Shown one piece after another: positions 53,355 to 64,000 of a DNA stretch of 64,000 bases (its first letter is position 1; every line of letters starts with the position of its first letter). Where the stretch lies: contig NW_013547017.1 in the NCBI RefSeq assembly GCF_000711695.1, positions 308,844-372,843 on the forward strand, given 5' to 3'. This stretch comes from Tilletiaria anomala UBC 951. Taxonomy: Eukaryota > Basidiomycota > Exobasidiomycetes > Georgefischeriales > Tilletiariaceae. The notes below the pieces were generated by a model. That model was not told the DNA's origin. It searched no databases and saw only the letters and a program-made list of their open reading frames with translations. Position numbers and translations under genes: made by a program.

Positions 53355-53704
53355 GGCCGCATGACAGCCCTGACCTATATTTCTTACATAGTGGCCCACT
53401 TGTAATCCATTGTGCGTGTGCGTCGCGCAACCGTACTGATCTCATGGCTAGACCAAGCAGAGCATCATCACATTAATTCATCGCATAGACGTCGGCAATC
53501 AACAGCACCACCATAGTCCGATAATAAAAAAGCTGGCTGCCTTTAATATCGTTCATTCAGTATTGTAATCCACCGCTCACCGCCCAAAGGTCAACTTTGA
53601 GATGTACGCTGTATACTTATCGTGCATCATGACGCATTGCACATAATCTTTCTTGCGAGTTGTCTCAGAGACTTTTATCTAGTATCCGCTCTAAGGAGAT
53701 CGAA
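53355..53704. promoter_or_regulatory. Intergenic region upstream of the PEX11-like gene
   Basis: 350 AT-richer bases with the 3' end of the upstream gene and the promoter of the downstream gene. Nothing specific recognised. Confidence 0.35.
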
Positions 53705-55174
53705 ATGACTTCTGACCCATCGCAAATGGACATCAAACGTGCGGAGTCGCCGTCGAGGCAGCCAGCGACTTTAGGCATGTTTGGCTCCTCTGGGCCGGCG
53801 ATAGCACCATTGCGTGCCAACATACAGCCTCCGCCGATATCCGAGGTGACTACTTATGTGCGCACCGACGGAGCCGTCTTCATGCCTGCCCAGGTCACAG
53901 ATACAGGACACGGTGCGGAGGGCGATTCCTCTAACATTCGTCTGCGCGTTCCACGGTATTCTCCAAGCAAGAAAGCCAGTGAAGGCCCCTTGGCCCGGAC
54001 AATCATCAAAACCCTCAGCAGCGAGGCAGGACGAGAGAATGCACTAGTGCGCTGAGCGATGGTCTGAAGCTCGTTCTTTAGCCGGTCTGACAAGTTTAAA
54101 TTACCTCATCGATCGTATAGCAACTGTTGCAATCTTTCCTCCTCTTTCTACACGCCTCACTAAGTCGTAGGATCCTCGTACCACCCATCTTGAGTCTTCT
54201 CGGGCCTTCACCTCGAGGAAAACGAGCCAAGCTCCTGCGGCCAATCTATCTCCTTTCTGAAGTGATCGCCAACACGCGACGCCTCTTCGTCCTGGGGCGG
54301 TGGGGGTTTGAGGGTGTTTGCAACGCTTTCGCCGTGACTGCCGAACTGGACAAAACACGTTCGGACCAGAATATCAAGGAGAAGAGTCAAACGTTGCAAT
54401 CGCTGAAGGAGGACATAGCAGAGCCCTCGTCAGCTTCATCAGAAGAGCCGATAGATCACGATGCGCCTGCTCGAAGTGGTCATGCGCCAGGCCGCCCAAG
54501 AGCTGCAAGACAAAAGAGCATGTTTGGGGTCTATCGTCAGGCCTTCGATATTATGACGCGCATACTGGGGACAGCGAGTGAATTCTGCGATCTGATTGCC
54601 TTTCTCGGTGGTACAAGCTCGGCCTGGCGCACCAGGAGTCGGCGGCGGTATGGTCTCGAGCGACTGAGCATCTGGTGGGCATACTCGCTGCGCACAACGT
54701 CTGCAGAGAGGATTGGGTAGTTGACCCAGACACTAACTTTGCGATTTCAGGCTCGGGCTTTTGGCACTGCCACCGGCATTCGCCTTGCACCGCCTGCTCC
54801 TGGCGCGTGCGCGGCAGGATGTCAGAGATGCGCATGCTCAGGTTCTGCAAGCGATTGATCAAGCAGACGATCCCGCGGCTAACGATGCTCGGGTAGCCGG
54901 AGCCCAGTTCTTCACGGGTGCTGGCATCTCTTTTCCAAAGATGCCAGCTGCGAACGCCAGCTCATCGCGGTTAGACCTTGCGCGAGCGGAGGCAAAGCTG
55001 CTTAAAGCGCAACGTCAAGTTCGTACGCTCAAGTGGGAGCAGCGCGCGATCTTTACGGATGCTACTTTTACCGTCTACGAGGCTCTTCGGCCTGACAAGG
55101 AGAAGCAATTCGTCGAGAGCTTGAGCGGCATGCTCGGCAGCATGATCAGGATCGGGCTTCTGTGTGCAGCATGA
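53705..55174 (+). CDS. PEX11-family peroxisome proliferation protein
   Basis: PEX11 proteins bend and elongate the peroxisome membrane before fission. Exons are 53705-54046, 54121-54716 and 54751-55174. The join of exons 1 and 2 gives AGRENALQLLQSFLLFLHAS, which matches the conserved GR-x-K-x-L-x-x-LQ start of the Pex11 domain; then KLLRPIYLLSEVIANTRRLF and LGRWGFEGVCNAFAV, typical of the family. The second intron is only 34 nt but has a good branch motif CACTAAC and restores frame, giving ERIGLGLLALPPAFALHRLL. The N-terminal 110 residues and the middle segment (residues about 180-230) are disordered. The C-terminal part after residue about 300 has helices with Arg/Lys and no clear match. Confidence 0.7.
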
Positions 55175-55406
55175 GGATCCATGGCGCAAGGCATGTGCAT
55201 TCTGCCACATGGAAGATCGTGCTTGACTCATTTGCTAAGGACAAGCTAAGGTCGTTACAGGGGAGCAATAATGCGCAACCATCCGATTTATGAGTGATAT
55301 GCGACGACCTTGGGGCGCACTGTTCTCCGTTGCGATGTCCCGAACCTCAGGAATGGCAAGCGAGAGTCGTGGCGATGCGTTTGCTTTTTCTTTAGACTCG
55401 ACGGGT

Positions 55407-58400
55407 CTAGTCATCGTCGTGCTTGAGAGTTATGCTGGAGAAGCCGCTGAAGGGATTGCTTTCCACAGCATCACCCTCCTCGTCTTGTACACCGTTCTTG
55501 CCGGCTGTGGCATGCACTTGCGTCGGCTTCGCTCCCCGGTTGCTGCTGCTGCTGCCGCCGCCGCCACCTTGCTTGCGCTTGGATGAGGACGACAGAGCTG
55601 CCTCCTTGCCGTCGCCTTGATGGTCCAGGTTGAGCGAGCGGCTCTCCTTGACGTTGCGGAAGTTGATGGCATCTGTTCCGCTCGAGTCTGCCGGCACGAT
55701 GGGCGGCGTCAGGTTGCGCAGCAGACCCCAAGAAATCGGCGCGAACCACTTGTGCTGCTTGACCTCGCTGGCGCCGCTCTGCGAGCCTAGACGCTTGTTT
55801 TCGTCTTTGATGAGCAGCTTACGGATGAGCGACTTGCCAAAAGAAGAGATCGGGGTGGATTCGGGGAAGGTCACCTCGTTGCGAAGGACGTTTGAAAACG
55901 TAGCGTTGCGAGACGAGCCTTTGAATGGCGTGGTTGCAAACTGCAAAATCAATCGTACTGTCAGTCATCCCTTTTCGAGACTACGGTTGCTGTCTGCCGG
56001 CTACCGCCGTGAGAACCACACTTACGACCATCTCGTAAATAAGGATGCCTAGCGTCCACCAATCGACGGCGCTCGTGTGTCCATTGCCCTTGATGACTTC
56101 GGGTGCGATGTACTCTTCCGTGCCAACGAACGAGTTTGTACGCAGGTCGGCGATGCACGACCGCGTGTCAACGAGCGGGGCACTGTTCGGTGTCGCCTGC
56201 CGGATCCCAGCAGGCGCACCGCCGTGCCGTTCAGCTCGCGCCGAAAGGTCAAAGTCGGAAAGCATTACATGCCCTGATTGGTGCAGCAAAATATCTGAAG
56301 AACGAGAGGGAGAAGGAGAGCGAGAGCGCAAGCAGGAGACAAGAAAGCGTCAACATGTAGTCGGAGAAGGGAGCGAGGGAGCGAGGGAGGGACACACTCT
56401 CTGGTTTGAGATCGCGATATATGAATCCCATGAGATGCAGATACTCGAGCGCAGCGATTACTTCGGCAGCGTAGAAGCGCGCATCCTCCTCTGCGAGGCA
56501 CTTGCCGGGTCGCGTCTGTAAGGCGCGGAAGAACTCGCCACCCATGCAGTACTCCATGCAGAGATAAAGGTAGTCCTCAGACTGGAAAGAGTGGTACAGC
56601 GTTACGATGAACGGGTGGTTCGATGCGGCGAGGATCGCCTGCTCGGCCATGACGCGCTTGATCTTGTTGCGCTTGATCATCTCCTTTTTGCTTAGGACTG
56701 CAGGGGAGAGCGCGAGGCTGAGCGTTAGCCTTTGTAAGTAGAGACCTTCTCTCCCTCTCTCCCTCTCTCCCACTCTCCCTCTCTCCCACTCAGCGACAGC
56801 TCACCTTTCATGGCGTACAGCCTCTCGGTCTTCTTTTCGCGCACGAGGTATACCTTGCCGACATCGCCTTTGCCGAGCATCTTGACTTTGCTAAAGCTGT
56901 TCGGCCCGACCTCGACGGCCTTGACTTTTATGCTGTTGCTGGAGTACGTCCTGCGGAACACACTCCTCCCAGCTCCAGCGCCCGCACCAACAGCGCTGCC
57001 GCTGGCGTTGTTGCTGACAGCATTCGCTGTCCCCAGTGTGCCATTCGGCGAAGGGGGCACAGCAAGCGACGACGAGCCGCCGTTGAGTGGCGGCGTGCCG
57101 ATGCCAGTGGCGCCGCCGTGACTGCTCGCGCCACTCGCGTACCCATGCCCGTTGCTCGACGAGCCAGAGCTGCCGAGGTGAGCGCTGGCGCTGGCGACCC
57201 GCTGCTTCTCCGCGTCCTTTTTGCGACTACCGGGGAAACTGATCATGCTGCGTCCCTTCGTCAGGCCGTTGATCTTGTTACCACTCCCACCTGCGCCAAC
57301 ACCACCACCACCGCTGTTGCTGTTGGTGCTGCTGCCGCCATTGATGTGCCCACATGCGGCGTAGCCACGCTCAAAGTCTTTGCTGCTGAAACTCGTCGCG
57401 TTGCCGTCCATGCGAACAGGGCTGCCGGGGAACGTGGGCCACTGTGGCTCAACTTTTGTGGCCGCAACGGCCGATGCAGCCGTCATGGCAGCTGTCGACT
57501 CAGAGATGGAGTGATGCGACGCAGAGCGCCCCTTAACGGCCTTTCCCTTTCCCTTTCCCTTTCCCTTTTCCTTTCCGTCTTTGCCAGAAGTTGATGATGA
57601 AGATCGGCTCTTGGCATCAGCAGCAACAGAACCAGTAGTAGTACCACTGCTGCTGCTGTTGCTGCCAGTCTTGCTGGGCGGCAGGGTGACGCCCCCATAG
57701 ACGGCGTCGATGATGCCCTGGATCGGGGTGCCGACCTCTTCGAGCGGCCTTCCGTCCAAGAATGAGGGCGTGTGGACGATCTTGAGCGTGTCTCCGGTGG
57801 CGGTGGTGGTGGCGTACTGCTTGTGCACGCCATGTAATGGCAGCGGCGGGACCTGCTCACCGCTTGCGTGCGACGAGGAGCCATCTGCTGTTGCTGCTGC
57901 TGCTGCTGCCAAGGTGCCATGGGCACCGCCGACGAACATCTTGTTTGCGTCCGGCGCGCTGCTGACGCGACGGAGAAGCCTGGCGGCAAACCCCAATCCT
58001 CCACCACCACTGCTGCTGCTGTTCCCGGGGTCTTTGCCTGCACTTGTACTGGCGCCCTTGCAATTCTGCGGCAGGAGAGGGGGGACGTTGGATACCACGG
58101 TCGACTGGGGTTGAGCGTGCGTATATGCACCGCCACCGCCCTTGGCGATAGTGGAGCGGAGTGAAGCGCCCGAGATGCTGCCGGTGCTGGTGCTCGTGCC
58201 GCCGGTCAACTGCTGCCTGCGATCCATGGATACGGAGGCGCCTTGCGAGGGGGAAGATGTTGCTGCTGTTGCTGGCTGGAGATCCGATGTGGGCGTGAGC
58301 GCGGGCTGCAAGGGGGGGGCGGTGCTCGGCACACGTGGTCCGGTGCCGGGCGGAACTAGCGCAGGAGGAGCCGTCGCAGGAGGCACATTGCCATTGGTCT

Positions 58401-59610
58401 TCGCCGAGGCGAGGGTGACGCTGTCGCCCCATCCATCGCCTGTGATGCCTCCGTTTGCGCTCGCGCTCGTCGTGCAAGCGGTGATGGTAGTGGGAAAAGC
58501 CATGGTGTCCTTATCCTGCCCTGCGGCAGGTGAAGCGCTGGCGAGTCCAAGGCCCATGATCTCTTCCATGAGCGTCGGCGTCGTGACTGTCGTGTTCTGC
58601 CCGGGACTTGCTGCGAGGCCACCGCCGGTACCGCAGAGGGGAGATGGTGAGTCGGAATGTGATGTTGTGGAATGCGCGAGGCTGCTGAGTGAGGTGGGTG
58701 TGCCAAAGTCGAGGGCGTCCAGCTGTGGTGTGACAGATCGCTGAGGGTGGGGGGCACCGGGGGATGAAGGGGTGAGCTTGGCCTTATTGCTGGATACGCC
58801 GCTGATAGGACTTGCAAGGAGGCCGGAGCCCGCACCTGTGGGTACTGCTGCGGAGGAAGAGGGAGAAGACGAAAAAGCACGAGGAAGACAAGTGGAGGAA
58901 GAAGCTGGCAGGCTAAGGGGCTGCAAGGGGGGGCTGCCTATCGGCGTTGCGGGGGATGGGGAGGAGGTGGAGCTTTTGCGGCCCATGCTGCCGAATCGGT
59001 TGAGCATGCTCTTCCATTTCTTGTCTTTGTCGCTGCTTGCTTGATGGGCAGTGGCTTGGTCTTCTTTCTCCTTGCTGACGCTCGACTCGGACCCGCGCCG
59101 GACTGCGAGCGCGAGATGCGTGGAATTCGCTGCTGCTGGTGTCGCTGGTGGTGCTTGTCCTGGTACCTGCACCCGGTCGTTGCTAAGCGATGGTGATGGC
59201 GAGCCGAGTTCAGTGCCTTGGCCATGCGAGGCAGCAGGGCTGGCATCCGCTGAGTAAAAGGTGTGCGTCGGTGTCTGTGCGACGATTGCTGCTGCTGGTT
59301 GCGCAGTCCCCCGCTCGCGAGCTGCGTCGTGTTCTGGTCGCGGCAAGGCCCACACCTCGGCGCTGCCGCCGCCGCCACTTGCCCCGCTTGGGCTCGTGTT
59401 CATGCCGATCGATGCGAGGCTGGCGGAGCGCACGGGTGTGGCGGGCGCGAGCATCGTCGTCGTCGTCGCCGCCTGCACCTGCACCTGCACATGCGCTTGG
59501 ATGATGATTGGCGTACAGGACGAGGGCGAGGCGCTTGCCTGTTGCTGCTGCTGCGGCTTGAGTGAAGTGCCGATCGACGCTGCGTGTGCTGGTGGTGGTG
59601 TTGCTGTCAT
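55407..59610 (-). CDS. AGC protein kinase of the NRC-2/FPK1 type
   Basis: Fungal NRC-2/Fpk1 kinases phosphorylate lipid flippases and control polar growth. The N-terminal 870 residues are Ser/Thr/Gly/Ala-rich low complexity. The kinase domain begins [20 protein letters not shown] then [15 protein letters not shown]; after intron 1 it continues [55 protein letters not shown]; after intron 2 [20 protein letters not shown]; then [20 protein letters not shown] and [12 protein letters not shown]; after intron 3 [20 protein letters not shown]. The DFD triplet with activation-loop insert (about 30 residues between DFDLSA and SFVGTEEY) is the NRC-2/phototropin-like hallmark. It ends with an AGC tail including NPFSGFSSI. 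Introns 1 (about 56813-56703) and 2 (about 56391-56297) are rich in purine runs. Confidence 0.9.
56737..56795. repeat. CT-rich (CTCTCCCT) simple repeat inside kinase intron 1
   Basis: Tandem copies of a TCTCCCTC-type unit fill most of the first kinase intron; on the coding strand this is a GGGAGAGA purine run directly after the donor site. Confidence 0.75.
57541..57578. repeat. Hexanucleotide TTTCCC repeat within kinase coding sequence
   Basis: Tandem CTTTCC units on the plus strand encode a Lys/Gly run (KGKGKGKGK) in the disordered N-terminal half of the NRC-2-type kinase. Confidence 0.8.
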
Positions 59611-60982
59611 GCTACTGCTGTGGGATACGGCCAGCTGCTAGGTTATGCATGGCAGGCGCATCGTCTGGATGACCGCCCCGCTCGCTCACGATGCTTGGGG
59701 GAGCCTTAGGTCTTTTTTCTTTTTTTCTTTTTTTCTTTTTTTTCGGAGCAGCCTGGACCGCCTGCTCGCGGCTGGCTGGTGCCATACACCGCAAGAAGAT
59801 GCCTTTGGGCTTCGCTGCGCTCTGCAATGTAAGTGTCGTATCCTCCAGCACATCCCCCGTCATGCGCGTGGTGTGTGCGTGTGCACTCTTTGCAGCCAGC
59901 CCTGCCAGCCAGCCTATGCATTCATCACCCTCCGGGTTGAAACAGAGTGAATGGCTGTCGTGCTCATGCTCGAGAGACGGAGACAGATGGCGACGGAGGG
60001 GCTCGCATGCAGCACGCCCCCCCCTCTGCTCTGGTTCTGCCGCAGCAGCAGCGACAGCACCAGAGCCAGGGCCAGCAGAGGCACTGTGGCAGCTAGCCAG
60101 TCGCAGGGTACGATGCCGCCCCTGTATGGCCCTCGGTGCCTGAACGCACACACTCACGCCCACACCCAGGCCGCAGCGACGCCACTGCACTGAACCAAGC
60201 GACGCCCACTCCTGTTCTCACTGCCTTCCCCCCACCCCCCACTGCCAGAGCCCAGGCGCCCATCATCCACGCGCCACATCCGTACTGGTTGATAACAGAG
60301 CGTCCACACGTGCGTTTGAGCTGCTGGGGATGGCTATGTGTAGTCTAGTTATACCATATGCAAGCAGTTCAGAGCATATGACGCCCCCCCTTCCAATCCG
60401 CAGCCGTGGGCCTTGAGCCGCAAGCAAGCGGCAAGCGCACAGCACAGCTCAGAGACTCTGGATCGGATCATCGTGCAAGCAACCAATCGTCCTCCACCGT
60501 TGACCGTGCCTTTCTCTCCTCTCCTTAGTACTTACGCCGACTTGCCTTCAGGCGGTGGACGAAACAGAGAAGAGAGAGACGAGCTGCACATTGCCATCCC
60601 AAGTCGTCCATGTTTGGCAGACTCGCACACCTGCTCTGCCTGGCAATGTTGCACACGTTTAACGCACGATATGGGCAGCTCTTGCCGTCTCGCACCTCCT
60701 GCCCACCCGACCTTGTCACCCTGGGCCCTTGTTGGCCAGCGCATACAGTCTGCCTCCCCCACTATACTTATTACCCTTTGACCTATGCAAATATCTGACC
60801 CGGCTAGGTTCACCAGGCATACGCGTATGCAGGAGAATATGCCCTGGCTGCGCTGCGGGCACACAGCTGCCAGCAAGGTGTGCCGACTCTATGCAAGCGC
60901 GATGAATTGTAATCCAGGCACGCAATCACCAAGCAGGCGCTTGCTTCGAAAAACAAAAAAAAAACAAAAAATCGTCGTAAGA
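59611..60982. promoter_or_regulatory. Long region upstream of the kinase gene
   Basis: About 1.37 kb between the kinase start and the 3' end of the zinc-finger gene, with both genes on the minus strand. It has a long T-rich tract with C interruptions at about 59711-59743 that reads as poly-A-type sequence on the coding strand. The 192-residue minus frame here is of biased composition and is probably untranslated leader. No supported gene. Confidence 0.4.
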
Positions 60983-62824
60983 CTACTGACCGATCTCCCG
61001 CTCCACTGCACCTTCTTCGTCTTCCCCTGCCGGGCCCGCAGCATTCGCGTCCTCGAGTCCAGCCGCTCCTTCCTGTCCACCGTTCGCCGGGTTTCCCCCT
61101 CGACTCGTCCGCCATGTACCAGCACCGCCGCCGCCGCCACGCTTGGGCTGCCAAGACAGCGGCACGCCATGCATGTCGTTCAGGTGCTTGCGCCAGTTCA
61201 CGCGCGCTTGCTTGCCCTTGTACACCTTGTCGCAAAGGCTGCAGTGGATGTTCGTCGGCGTCGATGATGCCGGCAGCGCAGATGGAGACACCGCTGCCGC
61301 TGCCGCCGCGGCAGCAGCTGCCAGAGCGTCTGCAGCAGCACTAGCACCAGCGTTTTCGGGCGCTGTTGCATACATGATGCAAGTGTCCATGCTGTCGCCG
61401 GCGGTCGACTCGATTGGTGCGGCCGTGGTATGGCCGGCGGCGCTCGCCCTGCTCGGCCGGCCTCTCCGCTTGGGCGCTGGCACAGAAGCTCCTTCAGATT
61501 CAGCTCCGGTGCGAGTTGGAACCCAGTCTGTAACTGCGGGAGCGTGCATACTGTGTGGAGTCAGCGGCGACGGTCCCCTGGCCGACGCAGCTGCCGAAGC
61601 GAGCGCCTCTGCTGCCTCTAACGCTGGGTCCGTAGATGATATAGGCGCCGGAGTAGGAGGTACAGGCGACGGCACGCGGGCTGCGGCGGCAACGGCAGCG
61701 ACGGCAGCAGCCGCCGCAGCCGCCTGCCTTCTTTCTGCGGCATCCTGAGCGGTTAGGCTATCCGGCGCACCGTCGGGCCCGCCAAGCTCGGCCTCGGAGA
61801 TGTCGGAAGACTGGTCATCATCTTGATTGCCACTGCGTCGCTTCTTGTTGTTGTCTCCCATTCGGGAGCTGCTATTGCCTGCCCCACTTTCGCTTTGCGT
61901 TGCCGCTTTCCTTTTCCTCCTTCCCGGTTTGAACGGGCCGTCGGTGACTTCTTGTTGTTTTGTCTCCCGAAGCTGTGCACGATGTTTTTTTGCCCAATTG
62001 CGCTTGCTCTCTAGCATGCGCTCGCGTCTCTCTTGGTCATCCTTTGGTCGTAACGGATCCGCATCCCAACGCGTCGATTTCGGCTGTGAGTTGAGCGGGA
62101 TGCCGTGCTTGACGGAGAGATGCCGACGAAAGATTGAGCGCGAGTGAAGGCCAGTGTATGCTTTTTGACAGAATTCGCAGACAAATGTTCGCACGATGCC
62201 GACCCCCTTTTCTACATCTTTTAGCGGGGAGGCAGGCGCTGCTTCCGAACTTCCTTGATGCTGCTGTGGGTCGATCGGGAGGAGCTGATAGGCATGCTGA
62301 ATCGGCTGATGTTGCGGCATGTACTGTTGGGAATCCTGTTCCTGAAACTGATGCTGTTGGTTCTGAATTTGGTATTGACGGTGCTCTTGCTGATGTTGGG
62401 GATGGTGCTGTCCAACCGGTTGGGCTGGCATTTGATGGCTGGCATTATAGAGCTGCAGCAAGGCGGAATCCGGTTGAGACGGAGTGGGCTGGCCAGCAAA
62501 GGTGTTCCCAGCATTTATGTTGAGGTGCGCAGGTGCATGCGGCTGGAAAGGTGGGTACTGCTGCTGTTGCTGTTGCTGTTGCTGCACTTGTGGATGCTGG
62601 TGTTGATGTTGCTGCTGCTGGAGGCGATGGGGCTGTTGTTGTTGATGCAGATTCAGTGATGGGTCGTACGGAGCCGGTGGTGCTAGCCCACTCATTGGAA
62701 TGCCCGGCTGGCCCTGTACACCACCTGCACCATGCGGAGGCGGGGGTGGCAAAGGAAGCTGGTAGTGTTCGCTCTGAGCGGCACCATGGTGCGCGGCTTG
62801 CGCGAGGCTGGACGTGTTCGACAT
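60983..62824 (-). CDS. Protein with two long-spaced C2H2-like zinc fingers
   Basis: A 613-residue single-exon protein starting at ATG 62824 (MSNTSSLAQAAHHGAAQSEH). The N-terminal 180 residues are Gln/His/Pro-rich. Finger 1 reads CEFCQKAYTGLHSRS then IFRRHLSVKHGIPL; finger 2, near the C-terminus, reads CSLCDKVYKGKQARV then NWRKHLNDMHGVPL. Both have Cys-x2-Cys-x15-His-x4-His, three residues longer than the classical C2H2 linker, and both are followed by GIPL/GVPL and a QPK motif, so they are duplicated copies. Between them are basic stretches (PGRRKRKAA, KKRRSG) and poly-Ala runs, typical of a transcription regulator. Family and target are unknown. Confidence 0.75.
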   Translation of the reverse strand: MSNTSSLAQAAHHGAAQSEHYQLPLPPPPPHGAGGVQGQPGIPMSGLAPPAPYDPSLNLHQQQQPHRLQQQQHQHQHPQVQQQQQQQQQYPPFQPHAPAHLNINAGNTFAGQPTPSQPDSALLQLYNASHQMPAQPVGQHHPQHQQEHRQYQIQNQQHQFQEQDSQQYMPQHQPIQHAYQLLPIDPQQHQGSSEAAPASPLKDVEKGVGIVRTFVCEFCQKAYTGLHSRSIFRRHLSVKHGIPLNSQPKSTRWDADPLRPKDDQERRERMLESKRNWAKKHRAQLRETKQQEVTDGPFKPGRRKRKAATQSESGAGNSSSRMGDNNKKRRSGNQDDDQSSDISEAELGGPDGAPDSLTAQDAAERRQAAAAAAAVAAVAAAARVPSPVPPTPAPISSTDPALEAAEALASAAASARGPSPLTPHSMHAPAVTDWVPTRTGAESEGASVPAPKRRGRPSRASAAGHTTAAPIESTAGDSMDTCIMYATAPENAGASAAADALAAAAAAAAAAVSPSALPASSTPTNIHCSLCDKVYKGKQARVNWRKHLNDMHGVPLSWQPKRGGGGGAGTWRTSRGGNPANGGQEGAAGLEDANAAGPAGEDEEGAVEREIGQ

Positions 62825-64000
62825 GACGCCTTTCTGGACGCACCATCCACAAGCGACCCTTTCCGAAGAAATAATAGCAGGTGACGCGAGCACACAGGGC
62901 AGTGGCTTCAGGCCATCAGTGAAGCGTATGCCAGTGTGGAGTAGAGCACTCACCACTTGATTGAGTAATACAAAGATAAAACACTGAGGGTGTCCTTGGT
63001 GGATTGAGCTGTGGTGAGGTTGGTACGAAGGAGAACTTGTTCAAGGGAGTGTACTTTAACACAACCGATGGAGCATGTTATTTTGAGCGCACCACAGAAG
63101 TCTTTGCAACAGACGCCCGGCCAACAGACACAAATTCGCGTGAATTTCACAAACAACACCTGCAATTTCGAGGGAATGCCGTCCACTTGCGCAAAGTGCT
63201 GCAGAATCAGCCATACCTCTTATTCAAGCAGGGCATTCATTTTGTTTGGTATTCCCGCATGTTTGCTGTTCCTCTACTCTGGGGTCTTCGAGTCAAGATG
63301 CTTCAGATTGATGCCTCCATTTCTCGCATCGCCTTATTCAGATGAGGCAGCAGTTCGCCTCCTATCCATTCGCTCGTAATAAAATTCAGCGTAGTCGCAT
63401 TAGCATCGAGAGATAATGCGTATAAACCAATGCAGGGAGACTGCGACAGAGCTGGAGCTTAATCGGACCCTTTCGATACGTCTATGCTTGAACAAAGGCT
63501 TTAGTGTTTTTCAGTCGAAAGCTGCCTGCCTCACCCGTCGACGGATCAAGCGCTTGGCACTAGGTCGGAGCGCGCCTGACTATGGGAAGTTGCTGCGCTC
63601 AAGATTAGCACAGCTGCACGCAGGTTGAAGGGAACCCTTCGGTGCCCCCTCATAGCTGTGCCTACACCTCTGCGGTCCGCGTGAAGGTAAGACTCCAAGG
63701 AAACCCGTCGAATGTTTCAGGGTCGCATCACCCATCTGCACCGTAGAAGTTACGAGTTCATCCAGCTATCGGCATGCCGAATCGCATCCGAGACTGCTTT
63801 CACTTGACCCTCGTGCCTCCGTGTCTTGAGCTCGCAGGCAGTGTCCGGGGGTGCTAGCGTGCTTTGACATGGATGCGCTTTCAGAGAATGTTCTTCGGCG
63901 AGCTCGATTGCCCCTTTAGTCGGTCAAATTATGAATCAGCGCGATCTCAGATGTAACAACAGGAAGCCCTCCTTTCGAGCGTTTTCCATCTCATTGCCTG
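62825..64000. other. Right-hand end, nothing recognised
   Basis: About 1.18 kb to the window edge. It includes the promoter of the zinc-finger gene. Short open frames on both strands show no domain, and no tRNA was seen. Confidence 0.4.

Noticed and set aside
59612-60190. 192-codon minus-strand frame upstream of the NRC-2-type kinase
   Set aside because: Biased composition including a poly-Lys run from the T tract, no domain, and a position that fits the kinase leader.

Overview
The window looks like nuclear DNA of a basidiomycete fungus, most likely an Ustilaginomycotina-type smut or yeast; the lineage is inferred from gene content and gene style, not proven. Genes lie on both strands, are separated by a few hundred bases, and many are cut by short GT-AG introns of about 34-134 nt. 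Long genes carry Ala/Ser/Gln/Gly-rich low-complexity stretches. No rRNA, confident tRNA, CRISPR array or intact transposon was found.

Left part (1-16 kb): the edge of a hydantoinase-B/5-oxoprolinase gene; a small secreted Kex2-processed repeat precursor (2049-2555), the most interesting locus; an ABHD12-like hydrolase with a frame problem; alpha-SNAP (SEC17); the meiotic cohesin REC8 in many exons; a divergent CDK-like kinase; and two neighbouring enzymes of very-long-chain fatty-acid elongation, enoyl-CoA reductase (TSC13) and an ELO elongase.

Middle (16-38 kb): a HET-C family secreted protein with a Gly/Tyr/Pro tail; an F-box-like protein; a large FUSC/BRE4-type membrane protein; the mitochondrial complex I assembly methyltransferase NDUFAF5; a BEM46-type hydrolase; two tiny spliced genes that are easy to miss, SBH1 (Sec61 beta) and TOM7; an aldo-keto reductase; a decayed MFS transporter fragment; and the SRP receptor alpha subunit.

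Right part (38-64 kb): a C3HC zinc-finger (Rsm1/NIPA-like) protein; a serine-rich probable mitochondrial orphan; the pore membrane nucleoporin NDC1; casein kinase 2 beta, whose start codon is split by an intron; a membrane-anchored histidine acid phosphatase; a small secreted membrane-anchored protein; a Med18-like protein; a PEX11-like peroxisome protein; an AGC kinase of the NRC-2/FPK1 type; and a protein with two long-spaced C2H2-like fingers.

The genes are mostly ordinary housekeeping functions (secretion, lipid elongation, organelle import, nuclear pore, meiosis) and do not form one cluster. The notable signals are the putative peptide-hormone precursor, the unusual splicing at start codons, very short introns and exons, the TSC13-ELO pair, and two degraded or incomplete genes.
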